34,986 nt of DNA from Tubiluchus corallicola (GCA_030141605.1 JAQGDQ010001552.1:1-34986), one strand, 5' to 3'. Counted from the stretch's first letter, positions 21,987 through 32,791 are shown. Program-made: numbers and translations. The notes: generated by a model from the letters alone, not told the origin.

Positions 21987-23661
21987 AACACGTGACTAGT
22001 CCTGAAAGCTCACTTTTATGAGAATTTCATTTGTGAACGAAAATTATCAACAATCAACTGCCAAATATAAATTTGATAACTTTTATTGTGTCAAACAGGT
22101 CAGTAAGTACCTGTAACTGTATTTAATTTAATCGAAATTTAATTCATTGTGAATTAAGTAAGGTCATTGAAATATATTGCTAACGTTGCAACAAAAAAGA
22201 CAACATGTCGATATATAAAAAGTCAAACAGCAACAAAATTTCAAACACGTGAGCAGTATGTTCCAAAACATGAGACTCATGGACCCATCATATATATTTG
22301 CCATTAAAATACATTGATAATCACTGATAAAAACTTTACAGAGATGATCAATCAGTGTTAGTTAATAAAAACTTACACTGCTAAAGGCAAATGCGTCAGT
22401 GCAATCTAAACTACTGTGCAGTAATGGAAAGTAACGACGAATAAAATCAAACATATTTACAACTATGCACAAAAAAATGAAAAATTACCTGGTAAGTTTT
22501 GGCCATCCATTGTCGCAGATGTAGAACAACTGACAATCGTCCGGATCGGCTGAGAAATTTTTGGCGCCAATATTTGGATGACAGTCGTCTTCTGCTTGTA
22601 GAGGTACACCAAGTCTTTTCAACAATGGTCCGGCCAGCACTGAAATATTTAAACATAATACTAGCTTATAAGCCACATGTATCACATACTAACATTCCTT
22701 GCTAAAATTGCATTAAGTACAAGGAATTCTTAATAAGCTGACATAATTAGCTACCTTAATTAGCTACCATAAATCTCTCGTACTATGGGACTGGTGAACA
22801 TACCCTGTTTCTCAGTTATACCGATAGTAACAATTTTTCCCTTATTAAATAATAAGATACCAATTTTTATAAGTTTCCTGCATAAAGAGTATGTCATATT
22901 TAACGCAGATATTTCACAAAAGGGCTGAAAGTATCTCTTTGCTCGCGGCTATTCTCTCCAGGTTTTAAGCTGAAATATGTATTAATTTTAAAGCAAAAAA
23001 ATCCAAGTCAACTTAAATACGTAAAAATGTCAGGTTAGTTTAAACATAATTTATTTAGGATTGGATCAGACAGTTTGTACAACATGATTTAGGATCCTCT
23101 CCACAACAGACTTTATACACTATTTACAAAAACATTTACAGTAAGAATTGACTATAACTACACAAGCTGACAAGTTTTACTACAAGATTACATTAGACAT
23201 TAGTAACATTTACAGTAAGAATAGACTATAACTACACAAGCTGACAAGTTTTACTACAAGATTACATTAGACATTAGTAGAAAATGACGGTTAGTAAATA
23301 TTAATGTACGATTATTTAAGACCGATGCATTTTATATCAGATAGAAACTACTGGAAGCGTTTAGTACGTAATATAAAGTCATGTATACATCGGAATATTT
23401 TACAGTTAGCAACATAGTTAAACATAGATAAAGTACTCTGTGGAACTTGTACCTTATCGTTTAGCTCTGGAGCTGAGTTACCCTTTTCTTAAACTGTCAG
23501 GTAACTTCAAAGGTGTGAATAATAGTAGTGAAAATTAATACAATTAAATTGTTTATATAAGTATGTAAGCACAATCTCAAGTAAATTATTGGTATTAATA
23601 GAATACGACAGCCGTACATACCTGCCGCGGAGCACAATAAAATCACTAAGAAAATCTGCAT
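15698..23661 (-). CDS. chitin deacetylase-like protein (CBM14-LDLa-NodB), 519 aa, five exons, probably inactive
   Basis: Exons (minus): 23661-23622, 22639-22489, 18489-18365, 17600-17174, 16514-15698. All junctions are GT-AG, phases match, and the 1560-nt CDS is free of internal stops. Residues 1-17 are a signal peptide (MQIFLVILLCSAAVLAG). CBM14/peritrophin-A spans about 33-89 with cysteines 33, 49, 55, 65, 78 and 89. LDLa (about 107-141) keeps the calcium motif CDDGSDE (132-138) but lacks cysteines 1 and 3. NodB is about 170-430. Active deacetylases have a TFDD motif, H-x3-H, R-x-P-Y and a later catalytic His. Here these read SFDE (178-181), HSISK (245-249), RGAY (290-293) and LRADW (404-408). 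The metal-binding Asp and second His and the catalytic His are all changed, so a chitin-binding pseudoenzyme is likely (inference). The C-terminal tail is extra and cysteine-rich. Layout and length match extracellular chitin deacetylases of the insect serpentine/vermiform type. Confidence 0.9.
17921..17992. repeat. 25-bp tandem repeat, 3 copies
   Basis: Three copies of CATCAACATTGTTCCAACAT plus TGTTC in intron 3 of the deacetylase-like gene. Confidence 0.9.
18083..18359 (+). mobile_element. hAT-like MITE at a 5' splice site, copy 2
   Basis: A 277-bp element with imperfect inverted ends: CATGGCTTATTTC on the left and, in reverse complement, TAGGGCCTATTTC on the right. It is flanked by a perfect 8-bp duplication CATACCTG (18075-18082 and 18360-18367), the duplication size typical of hAT. 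Its interior matches 25237-25791 (shared GGAAGTGGGGATACTTCCCC and GGTGGCGCCC) but lacks the CT tract. The right-hand duplication overlaps the donor of deacetylase exon 3 (minus strand CAG|GTATG). Confidence 0.85.
18838..19353 (-). repeat. dispersed AT-rich repeat family, copy 2, with (TA)n tail
   Basis: Same family as 655-1092 and inverted relative to 21581-21983. On the minus strand it ends with AATAAAGAATTAATATATA and a (TA)n tract (18838-18869), like a retroelement 3' end. It lies in intron 2 of the deacetylase-like gene, in sense orientation. Confidence 0.8.
19577..19947 (-). mobile_element. solo LTR, copy 2, with heat-shock promoter
   Basis: A 371-bp copy of the 5157-5523 element, with the same TGTTGTG...CACAACA ends. 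On the minus strand the order is heat-shock elements, TATATAA (19824-19818), AATAAA (19650-19645), end. Flanks CTTAT and ATTAC are not a clear target duplication. No internal retroelement sequence adjoins it. It lies in intron 2 of the deacetylase-like gene in sense orientation, so it could supply an alternative promoter or a premature poly(A) site. Confidence 0.8.
19818..19910 (-). promoter_or_regulatory. heat-shock element cluster plus TATA box in solo LTR 2
   Basis: HSF-type sites lie at 19834-19848 (GAAGCTTCTAGAA, three perfect units), 19854-19866 (TTCCAGAACATTC, three perfect units) and 19893-19910 (four units, one imperfect). TATATAA lies at 19824-19818 on the minus strand. The sites are conserved against copy 1 although surrounding bases differ. 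Confidence 0.8.
20432..21105. repeat. poly-C-punctuated minisatellite, about 12 copies
   Basis: Twelve units of about 34-67 bp, each with ACATCTGACTT, most followed by AATCACNGATATTTC and a run of 7-14 C. Two subtypes differ before the C run (CAGCTGTAC versus CTTRTCGCTCGCGA). The array is in intron 2 of the deacetylase-like gene, so the pre-mRNA carries regularly spaced G runs. Confidence 0.95.
21106..21445. other. intronic, no feature seen
   Basis: Unique intron 2 sequence between the poly-C array and the pentanucleotide repeat. Confidence 0.5.
21446..21512. repeat. pentanucleotide (GATTR)n microsatellite
   Basis: About 13 units: GATTA-type at both ends and GATTG-type in the middle. Confidence 0.95.
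21581..21983 (+). repeat. dispersed AT-rich repeat family, copy 3, with (TA)n tail
   Basis: Reverse complement of the 18838-19353 copy, with AATAAAGAATTAATATGTATA and a (TA)n tail at the right end. Copies 2 and 3 face each other inside one intron and could pair in the transcript. Confidence 0.8.
23132..23279. repeat. 74-bp tandem duplication in deacetylase intron 1
   Basis: Two copies, starting at 23132 and 23206, differ by only one or two bases. Each contains ACACAAGCTGACAAGTTTTA, which weakly resembles the LINE 3' region near 1414-1430. Confidence 0.9.
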
Positions 23662-23714
23662 CTTAGAGCAAGTGTTGGAATGCAAACTACATACCAATGC
23701 TTCCAACTTTTAAG

Positions 23715-23722
23715 TTTTTATA
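23715..23722 (-). promoter_or_regulatory. TATA box of the deacetylase-like gene
   Basis: TATAAAAA on the minus strand, 54 bp upstream of the start codon. This places transcription start near 23690 with a 5' UTR of about 30 nt. Confidence 0.6.
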
Positions 23723-23864
23723 CTAACCTCAGCGTCACACGTGTATGCCTGAATGCCTTCATCAACTAACGAGGCTGCGACCTTGGTGACAAACCAGACT
23801 AGTAGATGGGCATGTTACATGTATATACTCTCATTGTGTACACACAAGCAAAGTACAGAAACTA

Positions 23865-24346
23865 ATATTGATTAGTTAATTTGTCTAATCGTGATATAAT
23901 TGATTAGTTAATTTGTTCAAACATAATATAATTGATTAGTTAATTTGTTCAAACATAATATAATTGATTAGTTAATTTGTTCAAACATAATATAATTGAT
24001 TAGTTAATTTGTTCAATCATAATATAATTGATTAGTTAATTTGTTCAAACATAATATAATTGATTAGTTAATTTGTTCAAACATAATATAATTGATTAGT
24101 TAATTTGTTCAAACATAATATAATTGATTAGTTAATTTGTTCAAACATAATATAATTGATTAGTTAATTTGTTCAAACATAATATAATTGATTAGTTAAT
24201 TTGTTCAATCATAATATAATTGATTAGTTAATTTGTTCAAACATAATATAATTGATTAGTTAATTTGTTCAATCATAATATAATTGATTAGTTAATTTGT
24301 TTAATCATTATATAAATGATCAGTTAATTTGTTTAATCATGATATA
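23865..24346. repeat. 32-bp AT-rich minisatellite, about 15 copies
   Basis: Units of 32 bp with AATTGATTAGTTAATTTGTT and CAAACATAATAT, degenerate at both ends. The array begins about 140 bp upstream of the deacetylase-like TATA box. Repeated TGATTAG and TTAATT cores look like homeodomain-type sites, but AT-rich chance matches are expected. Confidence 0.95.
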
Positions 24347-24373
24347 ACTCTAAAGTTATAATGTGTAGCTTTC

Positions 24374-24547
24374 GACAGGAGAGAAAGCAGAAAGGAATGG
24401 AGGAAGAAGAGAGAGAAAGAGATAAAGAGAGAGAGAAAGAGAGAGAGCGAGAGAGAGGAGGGAGAGAGAAAGAGGAGAGAGAGAGGAGGGAGGAAGAGAG
24501 AGAGAGAGAAAGAGAGAGAGGAGGGAGAGAGAAAGAGAGAGAGAGAT
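24374..24547. repeat. GA-rich low-complexity tract
   Basis: Polypurine tract of GAGA, GAAA and GGAGG blocks. No MITE ends flank it, unlike the GA and CT tracts at 11039-11360 and 25347-25515. Confidence 0.9.
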
Positions 24548-25236
24548 TACATTCGAAATGGAAAATAGGTGCTACCACTCGACTGAAAATACAAAGCCGC
24601 CTGGGCAACATTCTACAAAACGAAAAAAATCGGGGTCCATTTACAAGTGTCATATACCTGTAAATTAGCCACTTGTTAGTCACAGGTAATAAATCAGTAA
24701 ACCAATGCCGTTCTTTTTTTCTTAACGACTTTCCAGCAAGGATGTTCGGTTTGTTCAAGGGCAAAATCGGGCACAAGTGGAATGTTTGCGTATAAATGAC
24801 TATTGGTGGTCGCACGCCACGGTGCTACATTGTTGCGATGTCGCAACATGCGTAATTAACATCTCTGCGCGATACGACAGAATTCCATATGATCCGTATA
24901 ATAAAGTTATGATAATAGTTATGTGCCACAAAAAGAAAAAAATTGTACGAAAGCATGAAATAGCTGTTAGAGCTCAATAAATTCTTTATCACTTAATGTG
25001 CCAGTCTGACAAATCGCTATTGTATGTGACACATCTTTACCGAGATCTCACACTGTGATTGCCATCTTTAAAATTATCAATAAAGTGTGGCTGTTGTACT
25101 GATGTAAAACATCAGCTAGACGACGTCAGTTTCAGATCTTACTTCATGTACATACAAAGTTCGGCAGGCGATTTTTCACAAAACAATATCTACTGTAGTT
25201 ATTACAGTAAGCTATAGTTTTCCCTATAGTTGTTAA
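24548..25236. other. intergenic, no feature seen
   Basis: Unique sequence with no supported gene or repeat. Confidence 0.5.
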
Positions 25237-25348
25237 CAGGGCCTATTTCGGGGGGGGGGAAGTGGGGATACTTCCCCGGGGCCTCATCCTGCAGGGGGGC
25301 CTCGCGGCAAGCTAACATTTTTTTGCTTTATGCGAACATACTGCCTCT

Positions 25349-25421
<73 letters not shown>

Positions 25422-25422
25422 G

Positions 25423-25515
<93 letters not shown>

Positions 25516-25791
25516 TGCCGCACGCGCGCCGTTTGCCAGTATTGACAAGTATTAAGGACTGGCCTTGAGAATAAAGCAGTTTTTCTTTCAATTGTTCTTT
25601 CCTTTAACAACTGTATAACTCCATATTTTCTCTTCGAAAATGCTTCTCCGGTATTCTAGCAGTTCAAAAATTTTCTGGGCGACAACCATGGTGGCGCCCG
25701 CTCCCCGGCACTTCACCCCCCCCCCCCCCACCCCCATGGGGCCTCACATGCCCCACTTCCCCGGGCCTCGCTATGGCTGAAATAGGCCCTG
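25237..25791 (+). mobile_element. hAT-like MITE carrying a (CT)n tract, copy 3
   Basis: A 555-bp element with inverted ends: CAGGGCCTATTTC on the left and GAAATAGGCCCTG on the right. It is flanked by GTTGTTAA (25229-25236) and GTTGTAAA (25792-25799), a 7/8 match to an 8-bp hAT target duplication. A (CT)n tract occupies 25347-25515. No transposase is present. Confidence 0.85.
25347..25515. repeat. (CT)n microsatellite inside a MITE
   Basis: About 170 bp of CT with single T or C interruptions, directly after GCGAACATACTGCC as in MITE copy 1. Confidence 0.95.
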
Positions 25792-26923
25792 GTTGTAAAC
25801 TACTTTACTGTACTATACTGTAACTGCAGTTTAATCTACAAGGAATAACGTCCCTTCTAGAGCTTGAAGAGGACTTAAATAAGACTTTTTCTATATGCAT
25901 GCAGTCCACATCTGAAAATGAAACAGATTCCAGAATAATTTTACGATTTTAACAACAGGTTCTGTTTTCTTTAATATCAGACTGCTATTTAAAACGTTTA
26001 TTTTCTTATTCGGAAGAAATTGTTGCATAACTGCAACGCACATAGAACCTAAAAGAGTATCTGTGAGAGAAATAATGAGGCATCTTATTATACCGAGTCA
26101 CGTAGGCTGCATAACTTCCGCTGCAAGTTTATTCAAGGCACTTTCCTGTTTGGTCTTTGATATAATCTTCTTTGTATCATTTTTACTTTGTGGCGCAGAG
26201 AAAAACTCAAGAGATAAAGTGTTATGTATTTATCCATTTGTGATGTCTGGTGAATAAATTATGTTTATCAGTAATGGCTGCTTGTGCGTAGTTCACAATA
26301 GTAACCTTTTGCAACAATCGACATTTGATACAACGAAACAGAGATAAATAAATCTAATACAATAGTAGACCATAAAAGTATCTTAGCTTTGAAGTTAGAA
26401 ACGTGGTCAGCCTAAGGGTTATTCCGAAATTTAGCAAACACCTATTCATACATTACAGACTTAAAGGCGATCATTTACACTAGTTGAACGCTACAAATAC
26501 CTAAAGTTATTATCTGTTTTAATGGCTGTTATTTGCTTTAAATTAGGTTATTAATATCATTTTTGCTTTAATTTTGGCTCAGTGAGCAGACATTCACGGT
26601 TTTTAATATTTGTGTTCATTTCCTTTAGCATGTTATTGTTTTTCAAATTGTAAGCTGGATCAAAATGCCTGCTCGTGACACTAAGAATAAAATTCTGAGC
26701 TTAGTCGCTATTTAGCTTGCCATCAACACGTCAATATATTACAGGCAATGAAAAAGTTTGCCCGTGTTATAAAATTCCAAGGCATGTTATACAACAGCTA
26801 GAAAAGCTTTTTGAGATATGCCTGAAATAACATCGCTATCACACTTTACGTAGGCGTTTGTATAATAACTAGTGTAGTAGACTTAGCTTTTTTTGTTAAT
26901 CTTACTTATCGTGCACGAGGCGC
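25792..26923. other. intergenic, no feature seen
   Basis: Unique AT-rich sequence with no supported gene. The one open frame (26063-26257) has no motif or splice context. Confidence 0.5.
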
Positions 26924-27143
26924 CATCTGTGACGGGAATGTAAAGCTTTTGGTTTTGGCCAGTTTTTCTGTTTGTTACCTGCTAGTCACCTGTCTGTTTT
27001 TACACACCTGTGCTCTGAACAGTCAGGTTAATCCACTTTATGGGATGTGTGAGACATTTATGTTATGTTGGACATACTGATTATGTTACAATAAAGCATT
27101 CAGTGGTATTAACCTGTGTTGACAGTGTTTTCTGTGATTACAA
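26924..27143 (+). mobile_element. 220-bp dispersed repeat, copy 2 (possible solo LTR)
   Basis: Nearly identical to 6911-7130, including AATAAA near position 167 of the element. The two copies are 20 kb apart in the same orientation, so this is a young dispersed family. Target duplication is not evident. Confidence 0.65.
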
Positions 27144-27660
27144 CTAGGATCTAAACAAAATGCAAAAAAATAATTTTGTCAAAGTATAAAATGAGCATAA
27201 TTCGTGTGAAATCTAACTTCCTATTATTTGTACAAAACTGGACATTGTGCAGAAACATACAGAGAATGATGGACATACCATTGTGACGTTTAGTCGAAAC
27301 TGCTCCATTGCACAACGTTTTTGCGTGTAATTACTCTTAAGACCCATTAAATGTACTTTCCCTGACACATTTCACATAGAACCTTTAAGCTGTGCATTTT
27401 TCTTGCGTTCTATCCGTGAAGCATTTTATTGCTGGCTAGTTTGTGAAGCATGTTTTATTTTGGTGAGAACTTTTCGGGTGATTTTACTTTAAAACTTAAC
27501 TACTTACTTAGTTTTCTGGCTTTATTTTTGCTTTAATACTTTGACGAACAACGATTAATATACTTTTATATACATGTAATTTGAGTATACTCTGTAGGCT
27601 AATTATTATTTTGGCTAAAGTTTACAATTCCCCAAACACAAGAAATTAGCTCATGAAGAG
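27144..27660. other. intergenic, with a short direct repeat
   Basis: No gene seen. 27258-27294 (TACAGAGAATGATGGACATA and following bases) recurs at 30535-30571 with two changes, preceded in both places by AGAAACAT. Confidence 0.5.
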
Positions 27661-27725
27661 GATTAAGATTAGGATTAGGGTTAGATTGGGATTAAGGATT
27701 AAGGTTAAGGATAGGGTTAGGGTTG
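27661..27725 (+). repeat. degenerate telomere-like TTAGGG tract
   Basis: About 65 bp of TTAGGG-related units (TTAGGG, TTAAGG, TTAGGA, TTGGGA). It ends 20 bp before the left arm of the large inverted repeat. It could be an interstitial telomeric remnant or simple G-rich repeat. Confidence 0.6.
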
Positions 27726-27745
27726 TAAACTTCTATTAATTTTTA

Positions 27746-29737
27746 TAGTTCGGCACTCTACAAGCTGGAATCTGGAATTGAGTGGCTTGGCTTACTCAAT
27801 GAAGATGTTTGTGGCAGTACCGGAATCTGGTTCATTATCAAGACGAATTCTCTAAGAATTGACACTGAACTCGGCTGCGAGTGTACTTTCCTTCAACGAG
27901 GTAAATTACCAGAAGCAGTAAGGCAAACAAGACGAACACATTAAACCTGGCGGCACCCATACATTCACTGAGCAGTCTCGCCGTTACTTAACTTTGTCCG
28001 TTAGGTGAGCTTCCTAATCACAAGGCTATTCTTCTTGTCTCACAACAATGCAGTTTCAACATTTTGACGATTGATGATTAATGATGATTAACATACTTCT
28101 GCAGAAATATGTTATGCTGTATTATAGAAAAATTATGGAGAATTGGTTGTATTAATTTATCTTCAAAAGATTTCATAATGTTCATTAATTTTACAAGCGC
28201 TGCATATTTTCTCATTTTTTACATGTACTACAATCTAGTAACCAGATCGTGTTGCTATTTCCTTGGTTCTAATTAAAAAAGATGTATAAATTTAAAACAT
28301 GTATATGTTATACACGTATAAGATTAAATACATGTACATGTTATACACGTATAAGATTAAAAACATGTACATGTTATACATGTATAAGATTAAAAACATG
28401 TACATGTTATACACGTGTAAGATTAAAAACATGTACGTGTTATACATGTATAAGATTAAAAACATGTACATGTTATACACGTATAAGATTAAAAACATGT
28501 ACATGTTATACACGTATAAGATTAAAAACATGCACATGTTATACATGTATAAGATTAAAAACATGTACATGTTATACACGTATAAGATTAAAAACATGTA
28601 CATGTTATACATGTATAAGATTAAAAACATGTACATGTTATACACGTATAAGATTGAAAACATGTACATGTTATACACGTGTAAGATTAAAAACAGGTAC
28701 ATGTTATACATGTATAAGATTAAAAACATGTACATGTTATACACGTATAAGATTAAAAACATGTACATGTTATACACGTATAAGATTAAAAACAGGTACA
28801 TGTTATACACGTATAAGATTAAAAACATGTACATGTTATACACGTATAAGATTAAAAACATGTACATGTCATACACGTGTAAGATTAAAAACAGGTACAT
28901 GTTATACATGTATAAGATTAAAAACATGTACATGTTATACACGTATAAGATTAAAAACATGTACATGTTATACATGTATAAGATTAAAAACATGTACATG
29001 TTATACACGTATAAGATTGAAAACATGTACATGTTATACACGTGTAAGATTAAAAACATGCACATGTTATACATGTATAAGATTAAAAACATGTACATGT
29101 TATACACGTGTAAGATTGAAAACATGTACATGTTATACACGTATAAGATTAAAAACATGCACATGTTATACACGTGTAAGATTGAAAACATGTACATGTT
29201 ATACACGTATAACATTAAAAACATGCACATGTTATACACGTATAAGATTAAAAACATGTACATGTTATACACGTATAAGATTAAAAACATGTACATGTTA
29301 TACACGTATAAGATTAAAAACATGTACATGTTATACATGTATAAGATTAAAAACATGTACATGTCATACACGTATAAGATTAAAAACATGTACATGTTAT
29401 ACACGTATAAGATTAAAAAGATGCACATGTTATACACGTATAAGATTAAAAACATGTACATGTTATAAATGCATAAGATTAAAAACATGCACATGTTATA
29501 CACGTATAAGATTAAAAACATGTACATGTTATACATGTATAAGATTAAAAACATGCACATGTTATACACGTATAAGATTAAAAACATGCACATGTTATAC
29601 ACGTATAAGATTAAAAACATGCACATGTTATACACGTATAAGATTAAAAACATGTACATGTTATACACGTATAAGATTAAAAACATGTACATGTTATACA
29701 CGTATAAGATTAAAAACATGCACATGTTATACATGTA
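27746..29737 (+). repeat. left arm of a large inverted repeat (1992 bp)
   Basis: Reverse complement of 32995-34986 at about 99% identity and equal length. The outer 545 bp are unique sequence, with about four differences seen. The inner 1450 bp are the 33-bp array. The right arm reaches the window edge, so the repeat may extend further outward on both sides. Confidence 0.95.
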
Positions 29738-29750
29738 TAAGATTAAAAAC
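28291..29750 (+). repeat. 33-bp satellite array, about 44 copies, left arm
   Basis: Units of 33 bp (ACATGTACATGTTATACACG plus TATAAGATTAAAA). The unit is dyad-rich: ACATGTACATGT is a perfect palindrome and TATACACGTATA nearly so. Variants are mostly transitions (CACGTA, CATGTA, CACGTG). The unit is 11 codons long and stop-free in several frames, which creates frames of up to 524 codons on both strands. These lack any non-repeat protein feature and are not called as genes. Confidence 0.95.
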
Positions 29751-30869
29751 TAGCAGGTCCTGCAGAAGAAACTTACTATACAAGGAAGCCAACATGACAG
29801 CTGTAGGCACAAATAGCTGGTGCTTGTTGAATGGGTGGCTTCCATTTCCTGACTGAGTTTTCGTTAAAGAAGGAAAGTCGTAGTGAAAACTTTTTGAATT
29901 TTTGAACGTGTTATAACATTATTTATGATGCGCGTGCTACTTCTTGCGCCATCTGTGTGACATTGCGTCAAAGTACCTTTGTTCTCCTGTTTCTTTTTAG
30001 GGATAATTCCACCAAATTTTCACAAATTAAATTTCTTAGCATTTTTATTATACGATTTTAAAACATTACGTGCTTTGAAGCTTTTACGTGATGTAATATC
30101 TAATATGGATGACGTGTTTAAACATATTGATGACGCTTAGACACATGTTTCTATGGAGACGCGTCACTTGATTTGGAAATGTTGAAAATAACGTGAATCT
30201 TGCAATTATTTTTAGCTGCTTTTTTTGTTATTAAAATGATTTATTATCAATGTATCATTCTGCCCAAGTTGGTGGCAAATCAAATGAGAGAATAACAACA
30301 TTGAATTCTGAAGCTGGAATTGTAATAACCAGCGGTAAGTTAATCGTTGTTGTTGATGTTATATAATCTGCTGCTACACTTATTAAAAATTACGAGAATT
30401 ATGATTTCTGATAGCAGTAGAGAATTTCTTACGCCTTCACTTCGCTACTCAACGTATTACAAAGGTTTTGTCCACTTGTGTGCGATCGATAAAATAGCTT
30501 GACCGGTCAATAATCAATCAAGAAACATGCATTATACAGAGAATGATGGACATACCATCGTGACATTTAGTAAATGTTCCTTTTTATCAAGGTCTTTATC
30601 AAGGTTTTTAATTAGTGGGAGGAGTCAAAGTAGATTTGACTCTCGTAGATATTAATATGTAGATTAAGTTTATTCTACAAATAAAATAATAGAAAATGAA
30701 CCAATAGTTTATTATGACTTTGCTTCTGCTTTCGCTTCACAAGCTTTTGAGTAAATTATATGTAACAATCTAGTCAATACCATGACAAGTAATTCAGTTA
30801 AGGGCAATATTAAGCTAGATTCTTCTCATTATCTTAAAAAAATCTAATTATCAAACCAAAAATTTAATA
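29751..30869. other. spacer of the inverted repeat, no gene seen
   Basis: Unique AT-rich sequence inside the inverted repeat. GCGCCATCTG near 29947, a motif also seen near 7343 and 26920, may mark an old element end. No coding evidence. Confidence 0.5.
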
Positions 30870-31049
30870 ATTCATATCGATTCTGTTGACATTTTTGATC
30901 AATCGTGTGACCCTCCAATACTAAATAACAATAATCATAATCTACTTATGTATGCAGACGATATAGCAATACTTTCTACAACTAAAACAGGCTTGCAAAA
31001 TTGCCTTGATCAACATAACCTTTACTGTGACACACGGTGGAAGCCTTGA
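30870..31049 (+). pseudogene. reverse transcriptase fragment (LINE), YADD motif
   Basis: Fifty-nine in-frame codons encode part of a non-LTR reverse transcriptase palm domain. The catalytic YADD box lies at 30951-30962, followed by IAILSTTKTGLQNCLDQ, the usual helix after the catalytic box in Jockey/I/CR1-type elements. Upstream the frame decays. Downstream it is cut by TGA at 31047-31049, exactly where the 40-bp array begins to repeat. No other RT block is found, so this is a dead fragment. Confidence 0.8.
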
Positions 31050-32237
31050 TCAACTTAACCTTTACTGTGACACACGGTGGAAGCCTTGATCAACTTGACC
31101 TCTACTGTGACACACGGTAGAAGCCTCGATTAACTTAACCTTTACTGTGACACACGGTGGAAGCCTTGATCAACTTAACCTTTACTGTGACACACGGTAG
31201 AAGCCTCGATTAACTTAACCTTTACTGTGACACACGGTGGAAGCCTTGATCAACTTAACCTTTACTGTGACACACGGTGGAAGCTTTGATCAACTTAACC
31301 TTTACTGTGACACACGGTAGAAGCCTTGACCAACTTAACATTTACTGTGACACACGGTAGAAGCCTTGATCAACTTAACCTTTACTGTGACACACGGTTG
31401 GAAGCCTTGATCAACTTAACCTTTATTGTGACACACGGTGGAAGCCTTGATCAACTTAACCTTTACTGTGACACACGGTGGAAGCCTTGATCAACTTAAC
31501 CTTTACTGTGACACACGGTGGAAGCCTTGATCAACTTAACCTTTACTGTGACACGGTAGAAGCCTTGATCAACTTAACCTTTACTGTGACACACGGTGGA
31601 AGCTTTGATCAACTTAACCTTTACTGTGACACACGGTGGAAGCCTTGATCAACTTAACCGTTACTGTGACACGGTAGAAGCCTTGATCAACTTAACCTTT
31701 ACTGTGACACACGGTGGAAGCCTTGACCAACTTAACCTTTACTGTGACACACGGTAGAAGCCTTGATCAACTTAACCTTTACTGTGACACGGTAGAAGCC
31801 TTGATCAACTTAACCTTTACTGTGACACACGGTAGAAGCCTTGATCAACTTAACCTTTACTGTGACACACGGTAGAAGCCTTGATCAACTTAACCTTTAC
31901 TGTGACACACGATGGAAGCCTTGATCAACTTAACCTTTATTGTGACACACGGTGGAAGCCTTGATCAACTTAATCTTTACTGTGGCACACAGTGGAAGCC
32001 TTGATCAACTTAACCTTTACTGTGACACACGGTGGAAGCCTTGATCAACTTAACCTTTACTGTGACACACGGTAGAAGCCTTGATCAACTTAACCTTTAC
32101 TGTGACACACGGTAGAAGCCTTGATCAACTTAACCGTTACTGTGACACGGTAGAAGCCTTGATCAACTTAACCTTTACTGTGACACACGGTAGAAGCCTT
32201 GATCAACTTAACCTTTACTGTGACACACGGTAGAAGC
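31003..32237. repeat. 40-bp minisatellite derived from RT coding sequence, about 31 copies
   Basis: Units of 40 bp (GCCTTGATCAACTTAACCTT plus TACTGTGACACACGGTGGAA), a few of 38 bp missing one CA. The first unit (31003-31042) is in frame with the reverse transcriptase fragment and differs from the others at one base (CAACAT versus CAACTT). Main variants are GGTGG/GGTAG and CTTGAT/CTCGAT. Confidence 0.95.
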
Positions 32238-32791
32238 AGTGTTAAGCAGATTTTTAATAGCTTAACAGGATATTGTAGGTGGAGGAACAGAGCTCTTCAA
32301 GAACTCCTTACAGTCAATATCACAGTTGGTTAGTAGTTGTTTTCTTCTGTGGTTTCAGCTTTGCTATAAAAAGAAACACTAATATTGATTACTATGACCA
32401 GGCTTTCTTTTACATATGACATGACAAGCACAGACACAATTATAGTGATAAGTAAGGATGATAAATCAAAAGCATTAAGCCATTAACAAAACTCAACATT
32501 TATACGTGAAGTTAAATCAAATCGAAAGAAACCAAAAGTACTACCTAAACTATACCAACTATTATATAGCTGGATCAGTCTCCCGAAGTACCAGCAAGCG
32601 CTGCTCCAACTGTATCAGACAAATAGATATAGTAATTATAGTTTCGAAACTTTAGTAACTTTAAATTTTTTAGAAGAAATTTCGGTAATAATGTTGAACA
32701 TTCTGATGGTATACATTTGCATTGAAGACTTCGAACGTTGCAAGTTTCGGTATTGTTTAAAATGCCACTGTCAGCACTAACTATAATTTAA
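32238..32791. other. spacer of the inverted repeat, no gene seen
   Basis: Unique sequence between the 40-bp array and the piggyBac-type fragment. I could not find the continuation of the reverse transcriptase here. Confidence 0.5.

Noticed and set aside
26063-26257. 64-codon open frame upstream of the 220-bp repeat
   Set aside because: Short, hydrophobic by chance composition, no splice or promoter evidence, no motif.
28291-29750. CRISPR-like array
   Set aside because: Units are contiguous 33-bp repeats without unique spacers, in a eukaryotic context. The 26-, 32-, 40-, 72- and 106-bp arrays are likewise plain tandem repeats.
28282-29856. Long open frames (524 and 480 codons) over the 33-bp array
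   Set aside because: The unit is 33 bp and stop-free in several frames, so long frames arise automatically on both strands. The protein would be a pure 11-residue repeat with no signal peptide or splice context.
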